Part shown: in pieces, positions 35,661 to 48,785 of the stretch
Position numbering within the stretch: the first letter of the stretch is position 1
How the letters are laid out: each line of letters begins with the position of its first letter
Assembly (NCBI RefSeq): GCF_000333035.1
Contig: NZ_BANU01000025.1
Span: 22,857 to 86,856 of the forward strand
DNA from: Gordonia sihwensis NBRC 108236
GTDB lineage: Bacteria; Actinomycetota; Actinomycetes; Mycobacteriales; Mycobacteriaceae
Length of the DNA: 64,000 bases
Reading direction: 5' to 3'
Translations under genes and position numbers: made by a program
Notes under the pieces: model-generated
The model's database searches: none
What the model saw: the letters and a program-made list of their open reading frames with translations, nothing else
Told to the model about the DNA's origin: nothing

Positions 35661-37797
35661 TCAGCCTCGACCGGCCGGCGCCCCCGACTGCTGGAGGATC
35701 CAGGCCAGTTCGAAGGCGGTCTCCTCCCACTGCTTGTACCGGCCGGAGACGCCGCCGTGGCCGGCGGTCATCTCGGTCTTGAGCAGCACCGGGTTCTCCG
35801 ACGTGGTGCACTCCTGCAATCGCGCCACCCACTTCGCGGCCTCGACGAAGAGGACGCGGGTGTCGTGCAGAGAGTTCTCGGCGAGGATCGCCGGATACGG
35901 CCGCGGCGCGACGTTCTCGTACGGCGAGTACGACTTCATGTACGCGTACACCTCGGGATCGTGGAGCGGATCGCCCCACTCGTCCCACTCGATCACCGTC
36001 AGCGGGAGCGACGGATCGAGGATCGAGGTGAGAGCGTCCACGAAGGGCACCGCGGCGAGTACTCCGTTGAACAGTTCGGGAGCCAGGTTCACCACGGCAC
36101 CGACGAGCAGACCGCCGGCACTGCCGCCCTCTGCCACCAGGTGGTCCGGCGAGGTCCAGCCCGTGTCGATGAGGTGCCGGGCGACGTCGATGAAGTCGGT
36201 GAAGGTGTTCTTCTTGGAGAGCGTCTTGCCGTTCTCGTACCAGAGCCGTCCCATTTCGCCGCCTCCCCGCACGTGCGCGAAGGCCATGACCATTCCACGG
36301 TCGAGCATCGACAGCCGTGCCACCGAGAAACCGGGGTCCAGGCAGGTCTCGTAGGAGCCGTAGCCGTACAGCAGCATCGGCGCGGGCGCGGAGCGGTCGA
36401 GGTCGCGGCGGAACACCAGCGAGACCGGCACACGGGTGCCGTCGCCTGCCACCGCCCACTCCCGGACCGCGGTGTAGTCGTCGGGGTCGTACCCGCCGAG
36501 CACCGGCTGCCTCCGCAGCAGTGTCCGTTCACCGGTGGCGACGTCGAGGTCGAACACCTCGGCCGGATCCACGTAGCTGGTGTACACGATCCGCAACCGG
36601 GGGGTGTCCCACTCGGCGTTGGCGCCGAGCCCTGCCGAACGCAGTTCCTGGGGGAAGGTCACCTCGACGAAGTCGTCGGGCGCCGGGATGCCGTCCACCC
36701 GCCGCAGGTCGGCGATGGCCAGTCGCGGCAGCGCGTCCGCCCGGTACGACAGCACGAGGTAGTCGCGGAAGCAGTCGACGTCCTCGATACGGCGGCCGGG
36801 ACGGTGCGGGATCAGTTCCCGGCGCGCGCCGAAGTCTCCCACGGGAACGAGGTCGACCGCGAAGTCGATCGCCTTGACGCCGTCGCGCTCGCCGTTGTGG
36901 ACGATGACGAACCAGTCCTGGCCCGCGATCCGCGCGTGCTCGACCGAGTAGTCGACTCCGTCGGTACGCCCCGCCACGGACACGAACTCGCCCGTCGGAT
37001 CGTCCGCACTCAGGACCAGCGCCTCGGACGTCACCTTGGAGCCCACGCTCAGCACGAGGTAGTCCTCGCTCTGCGTGGTGCCGATGCCCACCCAGTAGCG
37101 CTCATCGGGTTCGTGGAACACCTGCACGTCCGGCTCCGCCGATCCCACCTCGTGGCGCCAGACGGTGTCGGGACGCCAGGCGTCGTCGACCGTGGAGTAG
37201 AAGACGTACCTCGCATCGCGCGACCAGGTGGCGCCGGCCGCGATGCCGGCGATCGTGTCCGGGAGGAGTTCCCCGGTCACCAGATTCCTGATGCGGAGGG
37301 TGTAGCGTTCGTCGCCCTTGACGTCGGTGCTGTAGGCGAGCCAGTCGCCGTCGTGGCTCACGGACGTGGCGCCCAGGCTGAAGAAGTCGTGACCCCTCGC
37401 CTCGGCGTTGGCGTCGAAGACGATCTCCTCGCCGGGCAGCGCGACGCCCGGAGTCACCTCGGGCGGCGTCCAGTCGTCGGGCGAGGCGATCGGGCAGCGG
37501 CAGCTGACGGCGTACTGCTGTCCTTCGGTGGTCCGGGTGAAGTACCAGAAGCGTCCGCTGCGCGTCGGCACGCTCATGTCGGTCTCCTGGACGCGCGACT
37601 TGATCTCGCCGAAGATGTCGCGCCTGAGCTGCGCCAGGTGCGCGGTCTCCTGCTCGACGAACGCGTTCTGGGCTTCCAGGTAGGCGATGACCTCCGGGTC
37701 CTCCTTGTCGCGCATCCACTCGTAATCGTCGACGACGACGTCACCGTGGTGGACGCGCTGCGTCGGAACCTTCTTCGCGACCGGCGGGGCCGCCCGA

Positions 37798-37805
<8 letters not shown>
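35661..37805 (-). CDS. ptrB: Oligopeptidase B-type prolyl oligopeptidase, 714 aa
   Basis: An N-terminal seven-bladed propeller (about 75-400) restricts access to the C-terminal alpha/beta hydrolase. The catalytic serine is in [14 protein letters not shown] near 550, the aspartate in NSLHDTRV near 640, and the histidine in [11 protein letters not shown] near 680. Acidic residues around the active site, typical of oligopeptidase B, favour cleavage after Arg/Lys in small peptides. M. tuberculosis carries this gene split into two frames (ptrBa/ptrBb, from memory); here it is intact. Its ATG lies 8 bases inside the end of purC. Confidence 0.93.
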
Positions 37806-38694
<889 letters not shown>

Positions 38695-38703
38695 GCGGGG
38701 CTC

Positions 38704-40502
<1,799 letters not shown>

Positions 40503-40549
40503 ACTACCCGCCCTGCCCCGACCGCACCGACCGAACCCCGGAGGAAGAC

Positions 40550-40954
40550 ATGAAACTCGCCATCTCCACCACCGTCGACGCCCCGCTCGACGAGGCCGTC
40601 GCCCGAACGCGCGAAGCGTTGTCCGCCCAGGGCTTCGGCGTCCTCACCGAGATCGACATGGCGGCCACCCTCAAGACGAAGATCGGCGCGGAGATGGAGG
40701 ATTACGTGATCCTCGGCGCGTGCAACCCTCCCCTCGCCCACCGAGCGGTGACCGCCGAGCGGCAGATCGGGCTCCTCCTGCCCTGTAACGTCGTCGTCCG
40801 CGCCGACACCGACGATCCGGGACGCAGCATCGTCGAGGCGATGAACCCGCAACTGATGGTGACCGTGGTCGACAACCCCGGCCTCGCCGACGTTGCGGAC
40901 GAGGCGACCGCCAGGCTCACCGCCGCCGTCGAATCGCTGTCGGCCGGCGCCTGA
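40550..40954 (+). CDS. DUF302 domain protein, 134 aa
   Basis: The DUF302 fold is recognisable from TTVDAPLDEAVARTREALSAQGFGVLTEID, then LKTKIGAEMEDYVILGACNPPLAHRAV, IGLLLPCNVVVR, and a closing PGLADVADEATARL. Cys58 (GACNPP) and Cys80 (LPCNVV) are the conserved cysteines of the family and could carry a thiol or metal chemistry. DUF302 proteins occur with CstR-like regulators and sulfur-transfer genes, but their activity is unknown. GGAGG lies before ATG 40550, and the gene follows the regulator by 47 bases. Confidence 0.85.
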   Translation: MKLAISTTVDAPLDEAVARTREALSAQGFGVLTEIDMAATLKTKIGAEMEDYVILGACNPPLAHRAVTAERQIGLLLPCNVVVRADTDDPGRSIVEAMNPQLMVTVVDNPGLADVADEATARLTAAVESLSAGA

Positions 40955-41001
40955 ACGAGCAGTAGTCAACGATCAGCAGACACCCCCTGAAAGGACTCGA
41001 C

Positions 41002-41139
41002 ATGTGTTTCCCCGTCACCTGCGGTAAGTGCGGAAAGATCACTTGGGACGGCTGTGGTGAACACGTCGCCGACGTGATGGGCCCGGTCCCCGCCGACCGC
41101 CGCTGCACCTGCCCCGATCCGCGGTCGGCCGCTCACTGA
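41002..41139 (+). CDS. Cys-rich 45-residue protein
   Basis: An intact small frame begins at ATG 41002 after AAAGGA and ends at TGA 41137-41139. It has six cysteines in 45 residues: Cys2, Cys7-x2-Cys10, Cys18, and Cys35-x-Cys37, plus His21. The CGKCGK and RCTCPDP motifs suggest a zinc- or other metal-binding knuckle, or a persulfide carrier. Proteins of this shape are, from memory, common in Actinobacteria next to CsoR/CstR-type genes. It lies 47 bases after the DUF302 gene in the same direction and is probably the third member of the regulated cluster. Confidence 0.8.
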   Translation: MCFPVTCGKCGKITWDGCGEHVADVMGPVPADRRCTCPDPRSAAH

Positions 41140-41230
41140 GCCGGCCCGCGTCCGAGCGCCGAGGGCTGGGAGGGACCGCTCGTTCGTCGTCGGAACCGAG
41201 TCGCCCCACGCGGTAGACTCGCTTCCCGAC

Positions 41231-42190
41231 ATGGTCTTGCGCGATCCCTCCCGCCAATCCGCCGCGACTGTCGCCGACGATTCGGCGACGTCGCGGCGTG
41301 CGCTGTCCCGGCGTTCGCTGCTGACCGGGGTCGCCGGGCTGGCCGCGCTCGGCGGGGTCGCGGCCTGCAGCACTTCCGATCCGCTGGTCCCTCGCGATGC
41401 CGCGAACGTCGGCGGCGACGACCGACTTCCAGTGCAGACCGATCCCCCGGAGATCCCGAACGATCCGCCCGTACTGACCGGCAGCTTCGTCTCGACGAAG
41501 ATGGCCGGCCGCGACACCCGGTGGGCGGTGAGCCGCCCCAACGGTGTGACCGGCGAACTCCCGGTGGTCGTAGTGGCCCACGCGCTGAACACCGACGAGC
41601 GCAGCATCTTCAGCAAGGCGCTCAACATCCAGGGCGTGGTTCAGCAGTACGTGGACGCGGGGAACCCGCCGTTCGCGGTGGCGAGCGTCGACGTGGCACG
41701 CAACTATTTCCACGCTCGCACCGACGGCACCGACGGCGCCGCGATGATCGTCGACGAGTTCATTCCGATGCTGGACGGCGACCAGCGGCTGAACCTCCGG
41801 ACCGACCGCATCGGTCTCTACGGCTGGTCGATGGGCGGATACGGCGCGCTCCGACTCGGCGCTCTCATCGGCGCACCGCGGGTCGCGGCGATCGCCGTGA
41901 GTTCCCCGGCGATGTGGGCCGACCCCGCGAACTTCCCGCCCCGGGCGTTCGATTCCTACGCCGACTACCAGGCCAATTCGTTGTTCGGGCAGCAACACGC
42001 GTTCAGCAAGATCCCGCTGATGATCTCGATCGGCATGGCCGACCAGTTCTACACCTACACCCGGCAATGGGCCGCAGACCTGCATCCTCCCGCCGCCTTC
42101 TCCACCACGCCCGGCGGACACACCAACCGGTTCTGGCGGTCGGTGCTGCCCGATCAGGTGGAGTTCCTCGGCCGCAATCTCGCGCGCTGA
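41231..42190 (+). CDS. Tat-exported esterase lipoprotein, 319 aa
   Basis: The N-terminus has a twin-arginine motif (SRRSLLTG, Arg27-Arg28) and a lipobox ending at Cys46 (GVAAC), so it should be folded in the cytoplasm, exported and lipid-anchored. The hydrolase domain has the nucleophile elbow YGWSMGGYGALR near 200 and a final histidine in TPGGHTNRFW. The fold is that of antigen-85/esterase-D-like exported proteins; M. tuberculosis has a similar esterase in its purB-purD interval. Substrate unknown. GTG/ATG choice: ATG 41231. Confidence 0.85.
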   Translation: MVLRDPSRQSAATVADDSATSRRALSRRSLLTGVAGLAALGGVAACSTSDPLVPRDAANVGGDDRLPVQTDPPEIPNDPPVLTGSFVSTKMAGRDTRWAVSRPNGVTGELPVVVVAHALNTDERSIFSKALNIQGVVQQYVDAGNPPFAVASVDVARNYFHARTDGTDGAAMIVDEFIPMLDGDQRLNLRTDRIGLYGWSMGGYGALRLGALIGAPRVAAIAVSSPAMWADPANFPPRAFDSYADYQANSLFGQQHAFSKIPLMISIGMADQFYTYTRQWAADLHPPAAFSTTPGGHTNRFWRSVLPDQVEFLGRNLAR

Positions 42191-42215
42191 TCGAGATCGA
42201 CGAGCGGCCCCGGCG

Positions 42216-42950
42216 TCAGACCGAGGGCGGGAACTGGCCGCTTCGAACCACTGCCCCGCCGGACAGTGTCGCGGTCACATCGGTCGGACCGCCCTGCGGG
42301 CAGCAGAACGGATCGTCGTCGCGCAGCCACCGGTACCGGACGGTGACCGAGTTCAGGGTGTCGCCGGCGACCGAGGTGTACGAGTACTCGTGCGGCTCCA
42401 CGGTCCCCAGATACTGGCCGCCGGCGAACAGCAGAACCCTCGAGGTGTAGGTGGCGTCGTTGAATCCGCTGCCGTCCACGAGCATCCAGTCCAGTCCGCA
42501 GCCGTGCGCCAGCGGGTGCTCGCTGGCACCCCGCGGCACCCACGATCCGCCGTTCGAGTCCGGTCCCAGCGTCGCGATCGCATCCCGGGCGAGCGCCGAG
42601 TTCAGGTCGAAGCACAGCCCGCGACCACTGCCCGGCCGGCCGGCGTCGGTATCGGAATCGGTATCGGCGACCGATGTGGTCTGGGCGACGGGCGTGCTCC
42701 GGACGTCCCGGTCGGACCCCGCCGGCGGCTGCACGCCGGGTTCGTCGACCGTCTCCTGCTGCTGTGCGGTCGGCTGCTGTGCATCCGGCTTCGGGGCGGA
42801 ACCGTGTCGCGACTGGCTCGGCACCGTCGACTCCGCGGTGGTCGCAGAGCGTGCCGCGTCGGTCGCCGTGCCGGCGGTGGTGCATGCGGTCAATGCCAGG
42901 CCGAGCGCCGCCACCGCGGTCACCCCTCGCACCGATTGACTGATCCTCAT
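42216..42950 (-). CDS. LppP/LprE-family lipoprotein, 244 aa
   Basis: A signal peptide with lipobox LTAC (Cys23) is followed by a long Thr/Ser/Gln/Pro linker (about 25-105), including a (DT/DS) repeat encoded by near-repeated gtcggtatcgg units. The folded domain has GRGLCFDLNSALARDAI, HGCGLDWMLVDG, FAGGQYLGTVEPHEYSYTSV, TVRYRWLRDDDPFCCPQGGP and a closing VRSGQFPP. These are the marks of the LppP/LprE domain, surface lipoproteins of Mycobacteriales with undefined function. ATG 42950 is chosen over 42998 so that the signal peptide has normal length. Confidence 0.88.
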   Translation of the reverse strand: MRISQSVRGVTAVAALGLALTACTTAGTATDAARSATTAESTVPSQSRHGSAPKPDAQQPTAQQQETVDEPGVQPPAGSDRDVRSTPVAQTTSVADTDSDTDAGRPGSGRGLCFDLNSALARDAIATLGPDSNGGSWVPRGASEHPLAHGCGLDWMLVDGSGFNDATYTSRVLLFAGGQYLGTVEPHEYSYTSVAGDTLNSVTVRYRWLRDDDPFCCPQGGPTDVTATLSGGAVVRSGQFPPSV

Positions 42951-43045
42951 CGTCGCCTCCCTCGAATCTCCCGACCTCACGGGATAGATCGACGGCATGC
43001 GAAGCGGCGTGACCCCGCGTCATTCGGGCGGTGGACGCGGCGCGA

Positions 43046-44299
43046 TCAGATGGAGATGAGTCCGTCTTCGGCGGCCTTGCCGATGTCGGTCCGGAAATGC
43101 GCGCCCGGCAGCCGCACTCCGGCCAGCCGCTCGTAGGCCTGCGCCCGCGCGGACGCCAGATCGGCGCCGCGGCCGACCACCGACAGCACACGCCCCCCGG
43201 AGGAGACGATCCGACCGTCGGCGGAGACCGCTGTTCCCGCATGCAGCACGCCTTCGGCTGTGGCGCCGGTGATCGCGTCGCCGGTCCGGGGGCGGCCCGG
43301 GTAGTTCTCCGCCGCGAGGACCACCACCACGGCCGCACCGTCATGCCACCGCAGCGGCGGCAGATCGGCGAGCGTACCGCGAGCGGTCGCGGCCAGCGCC
43401 TCGCCCAGCGGCGATTCGAGCAGTTCGAGCACCGCCTGTGTCTCGGGGTCGCCGAAGCGGCAGTTGAACTCGACCACTGCGGGCCCGTCGGAGCCGATCG
43501 CCAGGCCGGCGTACAGCAGACCGGAGAACGGCGTGCCCCTCCGGACCAGTTCCGCGGCGACGGGTTCGCACACCTCGTCGACGATCCGATCGACCATCGA
43601 CTGCGGCAGCCACGGAAGCGGCGTGTACGCGCCCATTCCGCCGGTGTTGGGTCCGGCGTCGCCGTCGCCGACGCGCTTGTGATCCTGCGCGGGCAGCAGC
43701 GGGACCACCGTCTCACCGTCCACCAGGCAGAACAGCGACACCTCGGGACCGTCGAGGAAACTCTCGAGCAGCACCGGATGTCCGTGTTCGAGGCAGTCGG
43801 CCGCGTGGGCACGCGCCGCATCGCGGTCGGAGGTCACCACGACGCCCTTGCCTGCGGCCAGACCGTCGTCCTTCACCACCCAGGTGGGACCGAAGCGGTC
43901 CAGCGCGGCATCCAGGTCGGCGGGGTTGTCGACGATCTCCGCTCGGGCGGTGCGCACGCCCGCCGCGGCCATCACGTCCTTGGCGAAGGCCTTGGACCCC
44001 TCGATCTGCGCGGCCGCGGCACTCGGACCGAAGGTGTCGAAGCCTGCTTCGCGCAGGGCATCGGCCACCCCGAGGACCAACGGGACCTCGGGGCCGATCA
44101 CCACCAGATCCGCGTCGATCTCCCGAGCCAGTGCCACGACGGCGTCGGCCGACGCGACGTCGACGGAGTGGTTGGTGGCCAGCGCGGCCGTACCGGCGTT
44201 GCCGGGCGCCGCATGCAACTGCGTCACCGACGGATCGCGGTCGAGTCCGAGGAGAAGGGCATGTTCGCGGCCGCCCGAGCCGATCACGAGTACGCGCAC
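43046..44299 (-). CDS. purD: PurD, phosphoribosylamine-glycine ligase, 417 aa
   Basis: ATP-grasp ligase. The N-terminal domain starts [14 protein letters not shown]. The ATP-grasp region has [30 protein letters not shown] near 145 and [19 protein letters not shown] near 180. [23 protein letters not shown] and the metal-binding [11 protein letters not shown] near 290 complete the signature. It catalyses the second step of purine synthesis. It is separate from the purB-purC unit here but in the same chromosomal neighbourhood. Confidence 0.97.
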   Translation of the reverse strand: MRVLVIGSGGREHALLLGLDRDPSVTQLHAAPGNAGTAALATNHSVDVASADAVVALAREIDADLVVIGPEVPLVLGVADALREAGFDTFGPSAAAAQIEGSKAFAKDVMAAAGVRTARAEIVDNPADLDAALDRFGPTWVVKDDGLAAGKGVVVTSDRDAARAHAADCLEHGHPVLLESFLDGPEVSLFCLVDGETVVPLLPAQDHKRVGDGDAGPNTGGMGAYTPLPWLPQSMVDRIVDEVCEPVAAELVRRGTPFSGLLYAGLAIGSDGPAVVEFNCRFGDPETQAVLELLESPLGEALAATARGTLADLPPLRWHDGAAVVVVLAAENYPGRPRTGDAITGATAEGVLHAGTAVSADGRIVSSGGRVLSVVGRGADLASARAQAYERLAGVRLPGAHFRTDIGKAAEDGLISI

Positions 44300-44378
44300 G
44301 CCGTTCAGGGTAGTGGGTCGGGCCCGACGGCGATGCCACCGCCCGGCGACGGGGGCGCGATGCCGTCGACCGGGTGGA

Positions 44379-45578
44379 TCAGCGTCGGCGAGCCGACGCC
44401 TCCACCAACAGCAACGGCAGGACCGGAGTCAGGCACCCCACCACCACGCAGGCGAGCAGCCCCACGCCGGACACGGCCAGCACCCCGCCGGCGATGAGCG
44501 GCACCGACGCCGCGAGGAACAGCGGGATCAGCAGCCGGTCGGCGCCGGCCAGCAGATAGAACATGACGATCGTACCCAGGCAGAACACCGCCAACGGCAC
44601 CGCGACGGCACCGTAGACCGCAGCTTGGGAGATCTCGGCCTCGCCCTCCAGCCACATCGCCACCACGTGCAGGCCGGCGCCGACGGCCGCGCAGCCGATG
44701 ACGATCGGCATGCTGCCGTAGCCGAAAACGAAGGCCATTCCCGGCCGCGCCGCCAGCGGGCGCCCCACCTCGAGTTGGAAGTACAGCCACCACATGGCGA
44801 ACGTGACGCCCATCGCTGTCAGGCCCAGCACCGCGGTCTCCGTGCTCCAGCCGGTTCGTCCGATGACCGCCTGCAACACCGCGACCGTCCCGACCACACC
44901 TTCGCCGAGGGTGATCACCACCAGCGTCGAATACCGTTCGACGATGTGCCCGGGGTGCCAGGGAGTGGCCCGGAACCGCGTCTCGGCGATCGCGGGCCCC
45001 AGCAGTTCGGCCACCATGCACACCGCGATCGCGATGAGCGTGGGCCCGAGCGTCATCGAGACCGCGGCGACCGCCACCCAGCCCACCTGCGCGACGGTCG
45101 TCATCAGCGCGTACGTCAGACACGTGGCGCGGTATTCGGGAGCCTGTACGGCCGCCCGCAGCCACTGCACGATCATTCCGGCGCGCATCACGATGTAGCC
45201 GATCACCACCACCGCGAGGTCGACGTGGCGGTTCGCGTCGATCGACGCGAACACCGGCGGCAACCCGATCGCGATGATCGCCACGCCGACCATCTGCACC
45301 AGTGTCAGCAGCCGGTACACCCAGTCGTCGGTGTCGAAGGCGGAGGAGAACCAGGCGAAGTTGATCCAGGCCCACACCGCGGCGAAGGTGGCGATGGCGT
45401 AGCCGATCACGGCCGCACGGTAGTGCCCCTCGGCGAGGTACTCCGCCAATTGGGCGCCCGCGATCGAGAAGGCGACGACGAAGACGAGGTCGTAGAAGAC
45501 CTCCAGATCGCTGGCGGCCCGGCCGTCCTCGGCCGGATCGCGTCCGGACATGCGCCGGATGGTGGTCGACACGCTCAC
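44379..45578 (-). CDS. LtrA-family (low-temperature requirement A) membrane protein, about 399 aa
   Basis: About eleven membrane helices. The defining early motif is [25 protein letters not shown] (the E-L-F-F-D-L-x-F-V-x-A pattern), and the second is [20 protein letters not shown] near residue 220. The family is named from a Listeria gene needed for growth in the cold; its biochemical role is unsettled. The start is uncertain: GTG 45578 is used here, with GTG 45572 and ATG 45551 in the same frame. The gene follows the LysR gene by 93 bases. Confidence 0.82.
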   Translation of the reverse strand: MSVSTTIRRMSGRDPAEDGRAASDLEVFYDLVFVVAFSIAGAQLAEYLAEGHYRAAVIGYAIATFAAVWAWINFAWFSSAFDTDDWVYRLLTLVQMVGVAIIAIGLPPVFASIDANRHVDLAVVVIGYIVMRAGMIVQWLRAAVQAPEYRATCLTYALMTTVAQVGWVAVAAVSMTLGPTLIAIAVCMVAELLGPAIAETRFRATPWHPGHIVERYSTLVVITLGEGVVGTVAVLQAVIGRTGWSTETAVLGLTAMGVTFAMWWLYFQLEVGRPLAARPGMAFVFGYGSMPIVIGCAAVGAGLHVVAMWLEGEAEISQAAVYGAVAVPLAVFCLGTIVMFYLLAGADRLLIPLFLAASVPLIAGGVLAVSGVGLLACVVVGCLTPVLPLLLVEASARRR

Positions 45579-45671
45579 GTCGAACACCGTAGAGCCCACC
45601 GCATCGGGGGCCAAGGAACCGGCGGAGCGACTGCGCGCCGCGCGCGGTCGCCCCCGCATCCGCCGATCGCG

Positions 45672-46589
45672 CTACTGCGTCACGTTCTCCTGGTACCCGG
45701 TGATCCGATCCACCAGGAGTTCGGCGAACCGGAGCAGTGGTGGGCGAGCCGCGAGCGCGGGTTCGCCCGCGGCGAGGAACACCGTGCTGCTCGGCGGGTC
45801 CCGACGGCGGTCCAGTCGCACCAGGGCCCCGCTCCGGACCTCCTCGTGAACCAGATAGCTCGGCAGGACGGTGACGCCGAGCCCGGCGAGCGCCGCGGCC
45901 TTCATCGCCACCAGATCGGGCAGGACGATCGTCGGATCGAACCGCGGATCGACTCCGAACACCGTGTTCCAATACCGCCGCAGCAGCGGGAGGTGATCGT
46001 CGTAAGCGATCAGACCGGCCGCATCCAGTTCGGCGGGCGGCTCGGTCCCGTCGGTCAGTCCCGGTGCCGCGACCAGCCAGAACCGCTCCCGGGCCACCGG
46101 CCACGCCCGGACTCCGGCTCCGGTCGGCCGGATCCCGGAGACCACCGCGAGGTCGAGCCGCCCGGCGTCGAGTTCGGCAAGCATCCGCCGCGAATCACCG
46201 AATTCGAAGGCGATTCGCGGCAGACGCACAGTGTCGCCGGCGAGCGCCGGAAGCAACTGCTCGGTGACGAACTCGCACGGTCCGCCCAGCGAGACCATGA
46301 GACCGCCGGTCGGAGACCGACGCAGATCACCGGCGATCAGGCGGTCGATCTCGTCGAGATGCGTCGCGATCTGTGCGGCGATCTCGTGAGCCGCGACCGT
46401 CGGCACCGTGCCGTCGGCGCTCCGCTCGAACATCCGGACGCCGAAATGGTCCTCGACCAGGTGGATGTGGTTGGCGACCGTCGGTGCCGAGACCCCCAGG
46501 TGCCGAGCGGCCGCATGAAACGACCCCGACCGGTACACGGCCAGCATCGTGCGCAGGTGATCCTGCGAGAGGCGTCTGGTGGACGACAC
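45672..46589 (-). CDS. LysR-family transcriptional regulator, 305 aa
   Basis: The N-terminal winged helix (about 5-65) contains LRTMLAVYRSGSFHAAARHLGVSAPTVANHIHLVEDHFGVRMFERS, a standard LysR DNA-binding region. The C-terminal two-lobed effector domain follows, with MVSLGGPCEF, LDLAVVSG and the hinge segment LPSYLVHEEVRSG. GTG 46589 is preferred because the 23 residues before it are low-homology and proline/arginine-rich. It may regulate LtrA downstream, but LysR targets are often divergent and no divergent gene is adjacent. Confidence 0.88.
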   Translation of the reverse strand: MSSTRRLSQDHLRTMLAVYRSGSFHAAARHLGVSAPTVANHIHLVEDHFGVRMFERSADGTVPTVAAHEIAAQIATHLDEIDRLIAGDLRRSPTGGLMVSLGGPCEFVTEQLLPALAGDTVRLPRIAFEFGDSRRMLAELDAGRLDLAVVSGIRPTGAGVRAWPVARERFWLVAAPGLTDGTEPPAELDAAGLIAYDDHLPLLRRYWNTVFGVDPRFDPTIVLPDLVAMKAAALAGLGVTVLPSYLVHEEVRSGALVRLDRRRDPPSSTVFLAAGEPALAARPPLLRFAELLVDRITGYQENVTQ

Positions 46590-46661
46590 ACAACCATCGT
46601 CCCACCCGGGCGAGAAGAACGACGGTGCTCCGGCGACGCGGCGTCCCCGGAGCACCATCGG

Positions 46662-48785
46662 TCAGTTCTTCGGCGACGTGAGGTCGTAAAGAGTCACACC
46701 GTCGACCGTCGTGGCGGTGAAGTGCTCCTTGACCCACGAACTGATCTCCGACGACGTCCCGCTCTCCCCCATGCCGGGCATTCCGCCGAAGCCCTCACCA
46801 CCGCGATCACCCCGGCCGCCCGAGATGAAGTAGTGAATCCTGCCGTCGGCGACGTACTGCTTGAACTGGTCCAGGGTCGGCGACGGGTCGGTCCCGTTGA
46901 ACCCGCCGATCGGCATCACCGAGTATCCGCTGGCGATCTGATAGCCGGAGGCCTCGTTGGAACCGATTGCCGCCGCGACCCACGTGTACCGATCGGCGTC
47001 GTTCCGCAGGACCGCGACCATCTCGTCAGACGGCGTGGATCCGTTCAGCAGGCCGCCCGCCGGTGAGGCTCCGGGACCTCCGCCCGCCTGGCCCGGGGCG
47101 CCCATGCCCGGCGCACCGCCCATGCCGGGGAATCCGCCACGTGCACCGGCCTGCGTCCGGCCCGCTCCCAGTGGCCCGAACGCGCCGTTGAACCGGCCGT
47201 GCCGACCGTGCCCGCCCCCCGGCCCGAATTCGCCTTCGACCTGGGGACCGGCGCTGATGATCGAGCCCTGCTTAGCCGTGGTCACCGTGTCGACCGTGTA
47301 GGCGAGCGGACCCGCCAGGCCGGCGAGAACCGCGAGCGACGCTGCGACCGCGGCGAGCACGCCACGCTGAGCCCCCAGCATCAGCGCTCCCGCGACGATC
47401 CCCACGACGAGGACGACGAACCGCAGCCACGGGACGAAATCGGCCGAGCGGTTCAGCAGCACGAATCCCCAGATCGCCGCGGTCCACGTCGCGGCGGCCA
47501 GCACCAGCCGAACCCACAACGCGGCCCGTTCGCGCCAGCACACGACCGCCGACACCGCGATCACCGCCGCCAGAGCGGGAGCGATGGCCGCCGTGTAATA
47601 GCTGTGGAAGATGCCCGCCATGAAGCTGAAGACGCCGACCATGATCAGCATCCACAGTCCGAAGACGCTCAAGTAGGCACGCCGCAGATCGGTACGTGAG
47701 GCCCGCCCGATCAGAACCAGCGCCGCCACTCCCAGAATCAGGGACGACGGGATCAGCCAGGCGATCTGACCGCCCTGCGCCGGCTCGAACATCCGGAGCC
47801 AGCCGGTGGAGCCCCACATGCCGCCGCCCGGGCCGCCGGCGCCGGGACCCCCCGGACCGCCCTGGCCGAACATCTCGGCTGCCGCGCCGCTCATCTCGCG
47901 AGCGCGTCCGCCACCGCCCACGCTGCCCTTCTCGTTCCCGTCGAGCCGGCCGAGACCGTTGTAGCCGAACGTCAGCTCGAGGATCGAGTTGTTCTGCGAA
48001 CCGCCGATGTACGGACGGCTCGACGCCGGCCAGAGCTCCACGGCCAGGACCCACCAGCCGGCACTCACGATCAGCGCACCCAGTGAGGCGAACAGATGCC
48101 CGATGCGACGCAGCCACCGTCCGGGACCGAACGCCAGGTAGGTCACGGCCATCGCCGGAACGATCAGCATCACCTCCAGCTGCTTGGTGAGGAAACCGAA
48201 TCCGACCGCCGTGCCTGCCGCGACCATCCACCACACGCTCTTCGCGCCGGGCTCCATCGCGCGCAGCACCGCGCCGCACGCCGCGATCATGAGCAGGATA
48301 AGCAGGGCCTCGGGGTTGTCGAACCTGAACATCATCGCGGCCACTGGGGTCAGCGCCAACACGGCGCCCGCACCGATGCCGGCCCAGTGGCCGAAGTAGC
48401 GGCGGGTGATGAAGTACAGCAGCGCCACCGACCCGACACCCATCAGCACCTCGGGGACCAGCACCGACCACGAGTTGAGGCCGAAGACTCGCACCGACAG
48501 CGCGGGGATCCACAGGGATGCGGGCGGCTTGTCGACGGTGATCGAGTTCGCCATGTCGGACGACCCGAAGAACCACGCCTTCCACGACTGCGAACCCGCC
48601 TGGATCGCAGCCGTGTAGAAGGAGTTCGCCCAACCGTTGATCGAGAGATTCCACAGGTAGAGGACGGTGGTCCCCACCAGCAGCGCCGCCAGCGACAGCC
48701 GGCGCCACAGCGCACTGCGCGTCCGGTCGGGATCATCGGGCAGGGGTTCGGCCGGTTGCGGCCGATCGAGGACGGTCGCAGTCAT
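46662..48785 (-). CDS. GT39/ArnT-like membrane glycosyltransferase, 707 aa
   Basis: Polytopic enzyme using polyprenyl-phosphate sugars. The first loop carries the catalytic aspartate region NSITVDKPPASLW (near 85), and FRFDNPEALL near 165 is the second conserved loop. About 12 helices follow. Two glycine-rich extracytoplasmic inserts, GQGGPGGPGAGGPGGG near 315 and a GGAPGMGAPGQAGGGPG segment near 565, are unusual. The C-terminal soluble domain ends VKEHFTATTVDGVTLYDL. Its ATG overlaps the stop of the upstream GT2-GtrA gene as ATGA. That enzyme likely makes the lipid-linked sugar this one transfers to protein or glycan outside the cell. Confidence 0.88.
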   Translation of the reverse strand: MTATVLDRPQPAEPLPDDPDRTRSALWRRLSLAALLVGTTVLYLWNLSINGWANSFYTAAIQAGSQSWKAWFFGSSDMANSITVDKPPASLWIPALSVRVFGLNSWSVLVPEVLMGVGSVALLYFITRRYFGHWAGIGAGAVLALTPVAAMMFRFDNPEALLILLMIAACGAVLRAMEPGAKSVWWMVAAGTAVGFGFLTKQLEVMLIVPAMAVTYLAFGPGRWLRRIGHLFASLGALIVSAGWWVLAVELWPASSRPYIGGSQNNSILELTFGYNGLGRLDGNEKGSVGGGGRAREMSGAAAEMFGQGGPGGPGAGGPGGGMWGSTGWLRMFEPAQGGQIAWLIPSSLILGVAALVLIGRASRTDLRRAYLSVFGLWMLIMVGVFSFMAGIFHSYYTAAIAPALAAVIAVSAVVCWRERAALWVRLVLAAATWTAAIWGFVLLNRSADFVPWLRFVVLVVGIVAGALMLGAQRGVLAAVAASLAVLAGLAGPLAYTVDTVTTAKQGSIISAGPQVEGEFGPGGGHGRHGRFNGAFGPLGAGRTQAGARGGFPGMGGAPGMGAPGQAGGGPGASPAGGLLNGSTPSDEMVAVLRNDADRYTWVAAAIGSNEASGYQIASGYSVMPIGGFNGTDPSPTLDQFKQYVADGRIHYFISGGRGDRGGEGFGGMPGMGESGTSSEISSWVKEHFTATTVDGVTLYDLTSPKN

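Noticed and set aside
43848..47066. Plus-strand open frame of 1072 codons across purD, LtrA and LysR
   Set aside because: It runs opposite three recognisable genes and reads as low-complexity His/Arg/Pro sequence, typical of antisense shadows at high G+C.
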